A stretch of 64,000 bases of DNA, taken from positions 20,250,501 to 20,314,500 of the forward strand of contig NC_079886.1 of the NCBI RefSeq assembly GCF_029227915.1, given 5' to 3'. This document shows positions 35,101 to 45,586 of the stretch, piece by piece (the stretch's first letter is position 1; each line of letters opens with the position of its first letter). Source of the stretch: Hydractinia symbiolongicarpus (taxonomy: Eukaryota; Cnidaria; Hydrozoa; Anthoathecata; Hydractiniidae). Below the pieces are notes generated by a model. That model was not told the DNA's origin. It was given only the letters and a program-made list of their open reading frames with translations, and ran no database searches. The position numbers and the translations under genes are program-made.

Positions 35101-36665
35101 AACTGTTATTTGATGAGAACACCCAAGCTTAGGTCCTCGTTAAAGCTGTTTGTAAGCTTAATTAAACCATATAACTCTGTTTCAAGGGACACAATACTGG
35201 TATTAATACGAACGTTTTTACTCCACATTTGTCTAGATCTGCTGCTACCTAAAATACTTGATTATGCTGGATGGCCGAAGGAAAAGTGTTATCGAATATC
35301 TGTTACCGATGTTAATTACGTCTTATAAAATTTCTGTTACCGAAGTTACCGGACTTACACCGTTGCTGGCGAACATAGAACGATAATTGTTAAACTGTTA
35401 CTATAACCTTGCAAATGGTGAAATATTTTGAATGTAAATAAAGGATTCACATTAAGAAGAAAGGACTTGTCTTACTATTTATATCTTATTAACATATTCC
35501 ACTAAAACTAGTTACTCACTGTCGGTCAACTGTGAAATCTCATCTCACTCTTAGGAGTCTGGGAATAATTTATGAAATAAAATTTCCCCCAAAGCGAGAC
35601 TCATCAAAATTGAAATTTGTTGATAATTTTATGAGTAAATTATTTCCAAGACGGAGTGCTAACCAAAATGGTTGGTTTGCCCACCTCTATTCTCATCCAT
35701 CATTGCCTTGACCGTACAGTGAGCTGCCAGCGCTGTGAATCCTGATTTGCAGGCGCGCTCTTTCTCACTTCTCATCCAACTTGAGAATAATTTAGTCACA
35801 AAATTAACAACAACCTTAAGGTAAGTCTCGTTTGTTGAGGAAATATTTGTTTGTGATATAAGAGTTAATATCTCAACTAATTACGTTGCACCAGTTTCTA
35901 TTCTCCTTTAAGGTGATGAAATACTTAAATACATTTACCTACCGTGCAATAATCACCTACCAATACATCAACCAGAAACATAGAACTTTCCTTTTTATGG
36001 TTGACATCAACGTATGAATGGCTGTACCTTGCTTGTTTAGCAAAATACGACCCTTCACCATAAGCTCCCTTATTGCATAATCTCCAGTCAAAGTTTTGAC
36101 AGACGATATGTTTAACGGCCGAATGCTTTGTACCATGCCATAGTTGCATTTCATTAAGATTAGAAGTTCTTTCCTTCATCAATCTTTTTTGGCTAAATTA
36201 GAACCAACAAAGTTTCCAAAACGAACTATATGCCAAGTGAGCTTTTACAAACCTTTACGAAGAGTGTTATTTATGCCAACAAAAAACGAAGGTCTATATA
36301 ACGCGAACTAGAGAAAATAATACGTTAAAGGCCACTCCAAAATGTAACAGAAGAATATGATCTATTAGATTTATTTTGCGTTCACGCAAGTTGAGATCAC
36401 GTCTTTTATTCAGCATCAGGAACGGGACACCTGTGCCATAAAAAAAAAATCTACTCACCATTCATACTTATCGAAAAGTTCTTTATTGCATATCTCTTGG
36501 ATGGCAACAACTTTTTCTGTCATAGTTTCCTTAAATTTTGTTTCAATAATTCTTCGCTTTTCGGGATTAACTTCTATCAAAACATGCTCAAATGAAAGGA
36601 GAGTGGACGGCCAATGTGGAGGGTAGCGCTCATTAGATGAAAGCATCGAATCAGGTGGCAATATC
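29110..36665 (-). CDS. PARP catalytic domain protein (TIPARP/PARP14-like mono-ADP-ribosyltransferase), three 3' exons
   Basis: Exons 36665-36459, 36192-35943 and 29259-29110 join in phase with AG/GT borders (donors GTGAGT and GTAGGT). The joined reading covers a whole PARP fold: YPPHWPSTLLSFEHVLIEV, ELFDKYE, LWHGTK (NAD-binding His), GEGSYFAKQARYSHSYV (second catalytic Tyr in SYFA), FLVDVLVGDYCT, then KRPPEKERHPLYDSCVDN, YVIFERDQFYPRYLVTY and a stop at 29110. Where PARP1 has its catalytic Glu, this protein aligns with Leu (YPRYL), giving an H-Y-L triad. That predicts mono-ADP-ribose transfer rather than polymer synthesis. Exon 36665 needs upstream exons, not found. The 6.7-kb intron before the last exon contains an entire DIRS-like element on the opposite strand. 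Splice sites and reading frame are intact, so the gene may still be expressed. Confidence 0.85.
29849..29916. repeat. Left inverted terminal repeat of the DIRS-like element
   Basis: The first part (CATTTCATAAATTTTTCCGG then ACTCTTGAGAGTGA) is matched in reverse complement at 35536-35585. The second part (GTGAGAAGGAGCGCGACC, TGCAAGTCAG) is matched at 35743-35770. Confidence 0.65.
30033..30507 (+). pseudogene. DIRS-like gag relic
   Basis: A start at 30033 gives MNTTDEKIPALCSICGN with one CxxC pair, stopping at 30137. After a gap, 30307-30507 reads a Pro/Ser-rich then acidic segment (STPPPKVISAPRVSL, DEEYLLLSQPYEEE). The match to gag is by position and composition only. A short inverted repeat ACCTGTTG/CAACAGGT lies at 30118-30145. 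Confidence 0.4.
31060..31422 (+). pseudogene. DIRS-like reverse transcriptase relic
   Basis: A frame change near 31080 separates CFQGGQIS from FPQWKSITCDENML, together the start of the DIRS RT domain (GG.i..F...W..iT.D). The frame then passes to a degraded catalytic region, where CIGNFFIAN replaces the expected YIDD block. It ends in the conserved LGFIIHPVKSQIIPTPKIEF and LGYVINSVNM. Most of the palm is deleted between LLIIIKA-like text and the catalytic site. Dead. Confidence 0.7.
31423..33480. other. Stretch of about 2 kb interrupting the DIRS-like element
   Basis: Has no DIRS homology and no long frame. It contains GCTA-rich microsatellite patches (31580-31602, 31632-31645, 31885-31898) and AT-rich sequence. 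Probably a later insertion plus decay, but no terminal repeats or target duplication could be defined. Confidence 0.45.
33481..34110 (+). pseudogene. DIRS-like RT-RNase H linker and RNase H relic
   Basis: The linker is visible in broken frames (FGAQ.YRKMTK, then ALKDNQGEFDAYIS). From 33661 RNase H text follows: IASDLAWGGVFM (first Asp), WTKNEALFHKI (Glu), INCDNITAIGAINKM (third Asp), and in another frame DIWITCAYILGAN. It would degrade the RNA strand in hybrids. Frame changes at about 33600 and 33990. Confidence 0.65.
34111..34522 (+). pseudogene. DIRS-like pol C-terminal segment relic
   Basis: Reads IDCFATRLNNQLQKYNLFKP followed by DPDAIFINAFSVNW and, across a frame change, KWPTQPWYSTM. These blocks sit between RNase H and the recombinase in DIRS elements. 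Confidence 0.65.
34523..35328 (+). pseudogene. DIRS-like tyrosine recombinase relic
   Basis: Begins with SWRTGTKKQ and IDYLQPSIPNVLRYLSLFCE, then after frame changes SALSSILQF, IYMKGVFEKNQ, LALLITLVPGVQTVHAI (the box I region), SLIKPYNSVSRDTI and LDYAGWPKEKC (the region of the catalytic Tyr). The H-x-x-R box expected between SRDTI and AGW is missing, so two active-site residues are gone. In DIRS elements this enzyme inserts a circular DNA intermediate. Confidence 0.7.
35536..35793. repeat. Right inverted repeats of the DIRS-like element
   Basis: 35536-35585 (ATTTATGAAATAAAATT side) and 35743-35793 (CTGATTTGCAGGCGCGCTC side) are each reverse-complementary to parts of 29849-29916. The second ends about 150 bp from the middle PARP exon. 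Confidence 0.6.
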
Positions 36666-36828
36666 CTAAGAAAGCAAATGTAAGCGTATTTCGTAAATGC
36701 TGGTTACGTTGTCGTCGCATTAAAGATAACGAAGCTAATTATATAGGACTAGCTGGGTGATCCATAGTCATTCGAAAAGGTTCCTGTAAAAAGTCCCAAA
36801 TTAAACCGCAACTTCGGTTTAAATAAAA

Positions 36829-36880
36829 ACACTGTTGTCACTCCGTGTAGCTAAACAGTGTTGTCACTCCGTGTAGCTAA
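36829..36880. repeat. 26-bp tandem duplication
   Basis: Two adjacent units, 36829-36854 and 36855-36880, read ACACTGTTGTCACTCC and ACAGTGTTGTCACTCC, each followed by GTGTAGCTAA, with one mismatch. Confidence 0.85.
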
Positions 36881-37144
36881 ACCTTAGTATTTTTGTGTTA
36901 ACCATAAAAACACAAACAAATAAAATAAATAAAAAGTATTTATAAAAAACAAAAATGACTACCACCGCATTAGATCGTCCCTCAAACGCCTTGGATGGAA
37001 CTTTATGTTGCTCTTAAAATATTGAGGTTTTTAATTAAATCAAATCCCTGCTTGGTTTGCTAACTTCGCGGCACGTTCAAAGAAGTTATCGCTACTCCGG
37101 TACTATTTTGACGCGTGGGCAGACAGAAGACGTATTATTAACCT

Positions 37145-37760
37145 GTATTGTGTGAAGCATGAAACGCTGATTAAATTTATGCATAGGATTGCGGCTTTTG
37201 TCTTCGGTTAGGGAGATTTAAGAGTTTAAAAAAGACAATGCTGTGTCTATATTTTTTATAAATGTTTGTACTGTGCTCCTAATGTTGTCGTGCTATGGTT
37301 AATGGTTTATTTAATAAAAATTCTTGTAATAAGGGTGATTTTGCATAGATGCAAAACCTTTAGAGGGTCAGACCTCGACATTTTACTACTGTTTGTCATT
37401 AGACAATTATTATCATCACAGCCAACTGTTTTGTCACCTCACAATCATCTATTGTAAAGAGCTTGAAACTCAGATTAATTGATTGATTAAAATAATGTAT
37501 GTGAGCATGAGCATTTTAAAAAAAGTTACGCAGAAAAATTTTCCTGACGTCAGCAAGAACACGTCAATACACAAAGAGTTTTTGGAAATTTGTTTAAACA
37601 TTGCCCCTATTGTGTAGAGCTCGAAACGCTGATGTACAAAATGTAACTTTTGACGAATGGTTAAGGAGGTGTAAAAATTTTACCAAAAGCACAAAAAAAA
37701 TTTCTTTGGAAATTGTATACCCGTTGCTTTCATCGTATAGATCTTGAATTGCTGATAAAG
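37145..37760. repeat. Degenerate long-period repeat
   Basis: A motif like TTGTGTAGAGCTTGAAACGC followed by TGATTAA recurs near 37147, 37450, 37605 and 37730 in one orientation, with spacing of roughly 300, 155 and 125 bases. It appears to be an old, eroded tandem array. Confidence 0.5.
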
Positions 37761-38109
37761 AAAATGTGTAGGATTATGTACTTTTGACAAACGGATGCAG
37801 AGATATTGTGGTTTAAAGACTTTTTGATGACGTCATAAATCCGCTTATTTTGAAACAGATTTGGGGACCCAAGTTTGGGAAAGTTACCCAAACTCGTACC
37901 AGGCGGTGAAACATGACTGACTAAAATTACATCACCTCGTTCACATGTTATTTAGCCTCAAAGTTTTAAGTGCACTGTAACGGCTTTATTAATATAAGTT
38001 AGGATATTGACGTTAAAGTAGTGATATTAACGTCGCGCCGTAACGTCAGAACATTTGAGACATACATTTTTCGGCTACATCAAAGGAAAATGAACACATC
38101 TACTTCGCC

Positions 38110-38157
38110 TGTTACAGACAGACAGACACGCAGACACAGTCTTTGTATTATTAGAGA
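38110..38157 (-). mobile_element. Helitron-like 5' end fragment
   Basis: On the minus strand the sequence starts TCTCTAATAATAC right after an A and continues to a GTCTGTCTGTC stretch, resembling the 5' ends of the two units at 45462-45763. No 3' end was found. Confidence 0.45.
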
Positions 38158-40697
38158 TGAAATAATTTTCAGCAGAAAAAAGAAATACTGCATACGCAAA
38201 TTAAACAATGCTTTTGTACACCTGGGTCGCATTGTAGAAGCGGCGTAGCTATGTGCTGGATGACTTATGTGACATTAAATACTTTTGCTTTTAGACATAC
38301 GAAATGTAAATGTTCGGTAAGGCTTCGAAAAACATGCTCATCTCTAAGACCAGTGCTTTTTGCATGATTTAGAACTTTAATTCGATAAAATTTTGAATTT
38401 ACTCAACTACTCTTTAAGCAAGATAAACTGAAGGGCTAGCTAGCTCACAAAAACCGCAATTCTATTTAACCTCTATAAGGCAATAAGAAGCTTATAAGTG
38501 ACTTTTTGTGAGTAAAGTTTTATCAATCATTAGCCACTTTCCCCTGCATTTTCAACATCAGGTGTGTTCATTACCATTAAATTTTCTTTATCCAACAAAG
38601 GGCATGAAAATATCACCAAAAATATTATTATTATTATCATTAATTTTATTGTTTTTACAGTATATAGCTGATAGCAAATATAAATAATATATTTGATCCT
38701 ACCTCTTTCAAAAGTATATAGTCAAAACAACATTCTTCTTGGATTGTCAATACTGCTCTGTTCCTTAAACTCGATAAAGGGCCTCTCTATAGTTTTTTTA
38801 GTATGCATCAGTTTTTAAGTGATAGGTTTCGTATTTTTCATTTATTAGTAATATATAGTTTTTTACAAAACCATAATATTGTTGTTTTTTGTGTGTTTTC
38901 AATAAACTTCATTTCATTTTATATGCTAGTTATAAACAGCATACAAAATACTAATTGTTTTAAAAAAAAATACAATAATTAAATTTACTAGTTGTTAGCC
39001 AGTGCAAAAATCCATAGGAAAACAAATAAAAATTGGTAAATCAGGATACCATTTTTTAGCCATGTTTAACGAACCAGTTTTGAAAGAAATGTGTCAACTT
39101 CATCTAACTTCAGCACATTCAGAATTTCTCTGAAACCTTAGAGACTGCAAATTACGTAGAAATAGGGTAAATCCACACTTAATTTTAAGTGCTACACCAT
39201 TAGTCAGAATAAATCCCACATCGAATTTTAAAAATTAATAACAACTCTAATGCTTCGTCAAAATTATCGTATTTTTAGGCTTGAAAAATATTTTTTAAAT
39301 ATATAGTGGTTAAATAAACCACAGGTTTATGTATATGGACAAAGACGAGCAAATTTGCATGATTGTCATTCTTTCGATAAACGCTATTGTACAACAATAT
39401 GTTTCCTCACACCTCATAACATACATTCAGTATAACATCACAAAGAAATAGAATGTCGAGTAGATAGCTAATGTGTCAACTCCAATTTTGATGCAGCTAC
39501 ATCTTGTGATTTTTTTGCATGAATATCCATGTAAATTCAGTTCAAGTAAAACACCAATATACTTGGATTTGTTAACTTAACTGTCCATTACAAAAATTAT
39601 TTTATTGTTTATACTTAAAATTGCTTTTCGCAGAGCAAAATGGCATCATTCCTTAAATCATGCACCCTTCTTTAAATTACTCAATAGTTAGCCTACTTTG
39701 ATAACCATGAATACAAAACCAGCTGCAGTGTTATTACGAGTTCAAATTCTTAGATCGCTTCTTCGAGATGTTGTCAACAAAGTTTATGGCGATTTTTCTC
39801 GATTTTTTGAACATAGTTGCCGCAAACCACCTTGCTACAAACGCCAGTAATCTCATCTTTCAATTTTAAATGTCCATGAGAAAAAAGTGCAGTGCACTAG
39901 AACTATATATGCTTTCCTCTTTATTTTTTTAGTTCCGTTTCATGAGTTTCAACTCATGCGCTTCTTTTGCCATGTTTTTATTCTCCTAAAAACTGAAATA
40001 GGTTTTTTTTAAGATACGCGTCGTATTTAACAAGAAAAGGCTGAGCCGGCGGATACACAATATTTCCACGCTGGCACTATTGTAGTTTTGGCCTTTTTTA
40101 TGTTTTTAACTAATACGCCTTATGTTAGTTGCATCGTGTTTTACTACTCAGTTAAGCGAATACGGCTTTTACAGAGATTACTCTAATGGTATTTCGGATT
40201 GAACTTCCCAGCTTATTGACTATTGTGGAGAGGAGGACTCAAAAAGAGTCTTTTTGGCCATATTAGCTTGACACAATATTATCTAAAGGTCTAAATGAGA
40301 GGATTGTGTCAGTATAAATTCTCATGGGCTTATTGGTTATTGAAAAGTTCGGTGTGTTTAGCAATCATTTTGTTACCACTTTATTACATTCCTGAGAAAC
40401 ATAGGCCTCCTTTAAATAACGGACTGAAAGCCTCTAGGAAACTTTTCTTATTTTCTTAATTCTATTTTATTCCGTCACTAATTGGTCACTTTATCACTTT
40501 TACTGATTTTTTAAGCGAACCTTGTTAATAGATTTTCAGTTTCCTAAAAAACGTATACGTTGTTATACGAATTACAGCTTTTTATAAAAATATTTTTTCA
40601 TTTCGGGAAAATATCTAAATGCTCACACATTATTTATTTTCCCACGATCTATAATGACTGCTATTTTAATATGGTCCTAAGGTCTAGTCTAACTTAC

Positions 40698-43600
40698 TTT
40701 TTTGGCTAAGTTGTATGTTAAGGCCTGGGCACTTCCTGTAGTAACTTTTATGTCTAATGAACTTATGCATTGAAGAAGTTCCAAATGGCTCAGCAGGAAT
40801 AGGGTTGAAGAATATCTGCATCCTTTTAAAACATAATATATAATTAAATAATTGTGCTCACGTAAGTTCTTTGTTTTCCTCACTCCTCTTGTCCAGGATC
40901 TTCCTCGAATCGTCATTTTTGGTGAATGATTCCGAAGTAGCAGGAGGCTAAAACCACACATATTTGACGTTACATAGAACAAAATGGCATTTTAAGTTTT
41001 AAGAAGTAAGGTAAAGTGTACACACCTTCACAGGCGTTTGCGCTGGATCAAACTTTTGTAATAATTCTTGAGTTGCTTTGTGTGTCATCATTACATTTTT
41101 TAACTATAATAAAAGAGCTTCACTTGAGCAAAAGTAAACCAATCTGACATAAAAACTACTATATATTTTTTGGTGGAAATTTTAATAAAATATAACTTAA
41201 TGCAACTAAAAAAGATATAATTTATACTGTTAATGCACATCAGGTGATTATTTAGTGTGGGTGCTTATTAAAAAATCTCGTTTTTGTCTTTGGTCGCAAA
41301 ATATAAAAACAGAAGATATGTTATATGTAACAGGTATTCCGACTTTGATCCCAATATCATCATTTTTGATGACGGTTGCTTAATGATATTAGTAAAAAAA
41401 CGTTTTTAAATTTAAATGTTCATGTCATTAAACTCAGTACATGGTTAGAATATGACATTGATAGATGATAGAAGAAAAAAAACATAATGACGTCATTTAG
41501 ATTAGAAATTACGTCATTTTTTCTGGATCGATATATTCTTCAAATCTGGTCTGATTTTTTTCCCTTGGACCCAAATATCTCCTTAGCAACACCTTTGTAA
41601 GCACCTGATAACCAGAGAGCGGTTGTATTGTGTCAACACCTGTCATTAGTAATAAAAGCTGGCACTTACTCTAGATGGGCGCCAATTTAAGAGTTCTAAA
41701 AAGGGGTGGGTACTTATTCGAGAGCAGTTGTATCATGTCAACACCTGTCATTACTAATAAACGCTGGCACTTACTCTGTCATTACAAATAAATGCTTTAT
41801 TGAGTATTTCATATCTATTTTATGTAACTATGTTTACAGACAGTTTTCTGTCAACCCCTACATCCCAACCTTTAACCCTATTTGGTCCGGGGTTTTTCAA
41901 ACATACTATGACCGGGGGAGAGGTTAAAGTTATTAAGGAGGCCCCCCTTAATAACTTTTCATAGGGTTGTTCAAATTGAATCAAACTTGGCACACTTATA
42001 GTACATCATAAGAGGAACAAAATGGCGGCAACGAACATTTGCTTGCGTCATCACATTTTCTGTGACGTCATCAGAAGCTAGAAATTTGTTGAAAATGCCA
42101 TTATCTGCTTAAAATTTAATTACTTTTGTTCCAGAGCGAATTTTTGCATTCTGTTTGAAGTTTCTGACAGCTAAATAGCTAAGTTATTTAACATATTTTG
42201 CAATTTTTACGTGGATTGCATAAAAAATTGCCAAAAATTACCCGAAAACCCGGTTTTTCCGATTTTCGGGTAAAATTCGACAAAACCGGGAAATCGGATT
42301 AATCACGTGTCCAAAATATGCAAGATGATTACAAGCTCGTGAGCTTGTATTAAAACGCAAATGTGTCCTACAAGAATGGAAATTTTTGCCTCCCTGAGCA
42401 CCGACACGGGAGTCGTCGTGTGTTCGAATCTCATCTTGGTAACTATTTTTACTTTTTTTTTATTTTTTCTTTCTTAAAAAGATAAGACAAGTGTTCAAAA
42501 CACTTGTTTAACTAACTAGTAAATAAAGGTGTTTCTACCAAACTTTTTAAAAGTGAATGTAGGCAGAATTAACTGAATTAATAAATTTCGCAAATTTTGG
42601 GGTTTGTGGGTTTGTGGTCTTTCTTCTTCCTGTCAGTCGGTTCACCCAAGACGGACCCATCTAAAATTAAAAGTTCGAGGAATTTTCCGTTCAGGAAGGT
42701 CTCACAAATCAATTTTGAAAAATAAGTGTGTAACAAATATTATTGCGTATCTGAATAGTAAAATATGTCGTGTCTAACTTCGCAACAAAAATCCCAATTT
42801 GATAGACAGCTTTTTGTAAACTTTATTCGCGAGGTTGTTTGCGTATATCATACGTCTTGTTCTTCTTAATAAAACAAAGTTTAGTTGCAAGTTTCAAGTT
42901 CTAAGGATAATCATAACAGGAGTTATTAAATGTTCCCCATTATAAGGATTTCATAGAGATTTTTAGGGGTAGTTTCGAGTAATGGCCAATAACAAAGCCT
43001 CTGAAAGGTATGGGACCTAAAAATTTGGTATGCAGGTATCTAATAGATATATATTGAAATTCAGTAAGTTTCATAGCCATATAACATAGCAATAAGGATT
43101 TATTAAAAAAACCCTCAGGGGGGGGGGGGAATCCCGCCCCTCCTCCCGGACCGAATAGGGTTAAATGCATTGCAAAGTGATGAATAATTTACTTACAATT
43201 TCTTTTCTTTCCTTGCGTTTGTTTCCTAGTTTCTTGGCTACAACAAAACAACAGAGATTTTAATGCAAACTAATGTATAAATTACACATTGTCAAAGCTG
43301 TCGCTATAGTAAGAAAGAATAAACACTTATAAACTAAAATGAGCAAAACGTCTTCTAGCACTGATATCTAAGCATTGCTATCACAAATATTAGCCATCGA
43401 ATGAAGGTGCAGGATGATAACATTGCAATTAGGAAAACACAAAGTAAACTTACTATACATAGTTCTGAGATTATCAAAGACGAAAGGTATCAGACATAAT
43501 TTAAGAATATATACCCTAAAAAAAATATAAAAATTCCTAAATTTTTTCCCAGAAAGATTTGAGTCCAAAAAAATCATTTTAAACGATATCCAAATTTATT

Positions 43601-45300
43601 ATGAGATTTATTAGAAATATATATACAAAATGCAAAGTTAGAAAGTATTTAGAATTTGCAATAACAAATAATCCTTAACCAATGTAAAAAACTGAAATCA
43701 CAAAACTTAATGTCTTAAAATTCAATGTTTTGCATCAAATAATCAGCCCTCGAAATTAGCGTCGGCAATTGCAATCGCAACTGCTGTCGTGGTTTCATTT
43801 CGCGACGGCAAAAAACTGCCGAAGCTAATCTTTGTTGCGCTTTCATTTTCCGGTAGAAAAGTGGGGGACGTTTTGAATCGTGAACCCCAAACCCGATGAT
43901 CGAGCGTCTACGTATAGCCACTCTCTCAATTTTTACTTTCTTTTCTACATGTCCGAAATAGTATGCATGACTATACTGTCACTTTTATATTTATTGTTTA
44001 TTTTTCAGGTCATCACTAGCAAATAGGCAAAAATATGCTCCGTTTTCAAATTACAGAAAATCTTTAACCACATGGCTTAAATGAAACTTCAAAATTCATT
44101 CGAAAAGTTTAACTACATTTTAACAAAATTTATACAGAAATTATTTTTTAACGCACGTATGTTTCGTTTTTAATATTGTTTGAATAACACTTCCGGCATA
44201 AAGAAAATCTATTAAATTCGGACCTGCTATGGTTTCCAATTGTTTTGTAAAAGGAAGAAATTATCTACAATTAAATCCATGATAAAATCTCTGTTCCGCC
44301 TGTAAGTGCAGTTTTGCAGACTTGATTCATCCGTGCTCTGTCGGCGTTCACCTCCGCATTAGTTAAGAACCGCATGGCTGGATTTCTTGTGTAAGACCTG
44401 GTTGCCACCGACGAAGGGGCCAGGCAAAAGAGATTTATGTCTACGTAGTTCTTTTAACTAAGTCAGTAGTCTTTTAACTAAGTCAGGTTGGCTATGAATA
44501 TACTTGCTCGTGGATTAAGAGGACCAGGACTATTCAATAATTCTGAGACTAAAAGTTTTCCACCAATACTAAAATCTATCAGACGTTTTGTCCGAAGAAA
44601 TGTAGCGGAAATTTTGTCTGACGAATATCGAAAAATTATTTCGAGGGCTGCCATCGCACGCTACAAAATGGATTTTATAGGTTGATTTTGAAAACTTTAT
44701 TTTTAGGCGTGCGATTAATCACACGCCTCTCCTGAAAAAGACTGATATTTAAAGGGTAAGTAAGACTAACAAAGCTTAAAAAAATAATATTTTCAAAATT
44801 GCCGACGCTTCACTGTCTCGCGTCGGCAAATTATTGCCGAGAAATTGCCGCTGTAAACGACTATGTCGTCGCCAATTTATTACCGACGGGTTTTGGGGCT
44901 AATCTCGAGGGCTGCAAATATGTTTGTCAAACATCAATAATTTATCAAACAGGTAAACACATACTTTTGGCTATTTTGTTTCCAAATAAAAGCTTGGTAA
45001 GCTAACATAACCTTAATAATAACCTAATTATAAGACTTACAAAAATAAGAAACCGAAAAAACCTAAAAGAACCAATCCAAACAATCTCATTTGCAACTCT
45101 TCTTCACAGCGTTGCCTTGGCGAACCATAAGGATCAAAAAAGGAATCCCATTTATCTGGCAACAAATGGCATTTTTCTGGCGAATACAATTTGTATAGAA
45201 TAACAGCCATCAAACACAAAGACCCAGTTGATAGCAGAAAAGAAGCACGTCGTTCATTTTGGGACGATTTTTGTAGCCTTGATTCAAGATCTTTTATGTC
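40698..45300 (-). CDS. Lunapark-like ER junction membrane protein, partial
   Basis: Exons on the minus strand: 45300-45041, 43515-43454, 43237-43197, 41103-41026, 40947-40862 and 40822 (or 40815)-40698. All have AG/GT borders and compatible phases. The joined reading starts DIKDLESRLQKSSQNERR (short coiled coil), then a membrane helix (FLLSTGSLCLMAVILYKLY), a loop with WDSFFDPYGS, a second helix (LFGLVLLGFFGFLF running into VYILKLCLIPFVF), then LRTMYTKKLGNKRKERKEIL, KNVMMTHKATQELLQKFDP and a polar linker PPATSESFTKNDD. Two N-terminal helices, then an RKKIL..VM block and a coiled region ending FDP, is the lunapark pattern. Lunapark stabilises three-way ER tubule junctions. The first exon may be 50167-50132. 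The C-terminal zinc ribbon was not found, and the frame of the last exon is unresolved. Identification rests on pattern memory. Confidence 0.65.
41872..43164. mobile_element. TTAA MITE, copy 2, in a lunapark-like intron
   Basis: TTAA at both borders (41872-41875, 43161-43164) encloses inverted ends CCCTATTTGGTCCGGGG and CCCGGACCGAATAGGG. The body is shared with 27498-28322 over its outer parts. It lacks the foldback arm of copy 1 and instead carries an extra segment of about 615 bp. A 12-G run lies at 43118-43129. Its right end is only 33 bp from the exon at 43197-43237. Confidence 0.8.
42247..42861. mobile_element. Insertion within MITE copy 2, possibly SINE-containing
   Basis: Copy 1 runs directly from CCCGAAAA to TTCTTAATAAAA, but copy 2 has about 615 extra bases between the equivalent points. 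Within it GTGTTCGAATCTC at about 42420 resembles a tRNA-type B box, followed by T-rich sequence. No good A box was found upstream, so a tRNA-derived SINE is only a possibility. Confidence 0.4.
43745..44913. mobile_element. Non-autonomous TIR element (about 1.17 kb) in a lunapark-like intron
   Basis: Ends AGCCCTCGAAATTAGC (43745-43760) and GCTAATCTCGAGGGCT (44898-44913) are inverted with one mismatch. GTCGGCAA repeats occur inside both ends, and a near-perfect palindrome GGCGTGCGATTAATCACACG (continuing CC) lies at 44704-44725. Small frames at 43715-43921 (-) and 44488-44685 (+) show no known domain. No clear target duplication. Confidence 0.55.
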
Positions 45301-45461
45301 CTAAATGTTTAAAAACAAGCTGGTTGAACTTTAGTAAATAGCAAACGACACGACACAAAATATCACATACATAAAGTTGAAACAATCGTCTCAAAAATTA
45401 CCAAATTTTTAAACAATTGCTAACAATTTTTTAAGGGAAGAACAAGTGATAATTAATAGTA

Positions 45462-45586
45462 CTAGTCGTTTGCCCGTGGAAAAATCCACCGTCCTTTTTA
45501 TACCGCATCGCGTGCGTCTCGCTACTTGCGCAGCTAAGCTAACATTTTGCGTGACAGACAGACGTATACGGGTATTATAATATAGA
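45462..45586 (-). mobile_element. Helitron-like short element, unit 1
   Basis: Minus-strand orientation: 5' TC at 45586-45585, 3' CTAG at 45465-45462 followed by a host T. A hairpin (CCGTGGA/TCCAC, 45474-45490, partly mutated) lies just before the 3' end. Contains GTCTGTC tandem sequence near its 5' end. It has no coding capacity. Confidence 0.6.

Larger units (their letters stand above)
29849..35793 (+). mobile_element. DIRS-like tyrosine-recombinase retrotransposon, decayed, inside the PARP intron
   Basis: Relics occur in DIRS order on the plus strand: gag-like frames, RT, RNase H, a pol C-terminal segment and a tyrosine recombinase. The ends are inverted rather than direct: 29849-29916 (TTTCATTTCATAAATT...GAAGTGAGAAGGAGCGCG) pairs with 35536-35585 and again with 35743-35793, as expected for DIRS inverted terminal repeats and an internal complementary region. 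Every frame is broken. A stretch of about 2 kb (31423-33480) without DIRS homology separates RT from RNase H. Confidence 0.8.
36666..40697. other. Spacer between the PARP exons and the lunapark-like exons
   Basis: No exon is supported here, although upstream PARP exons and the missing lunapark zinc-ribbon exon would both be expected on the minus strand. Short and degenerate tandem repeats are listed separately. Confidence 0.4.

Noticed and set aside
36829-36880. CRISPR-like direct repeats
   Set aside because: Two adjacent units with no spacer, in a eukaryotic context; a simple tandem duplication.
42390-42445. tRNA gene
   Set aside because: Only a B-box-like GTTCGAATC is present; no A box and no cloverleaf could be drawn.
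43118-43129. G12 and C17 homopolymers as functional G-quadruplex sites
   Set aside because: They lie at variable positions inside MITE copies and are more simply homopolymer expansion or assembly uncertainty.
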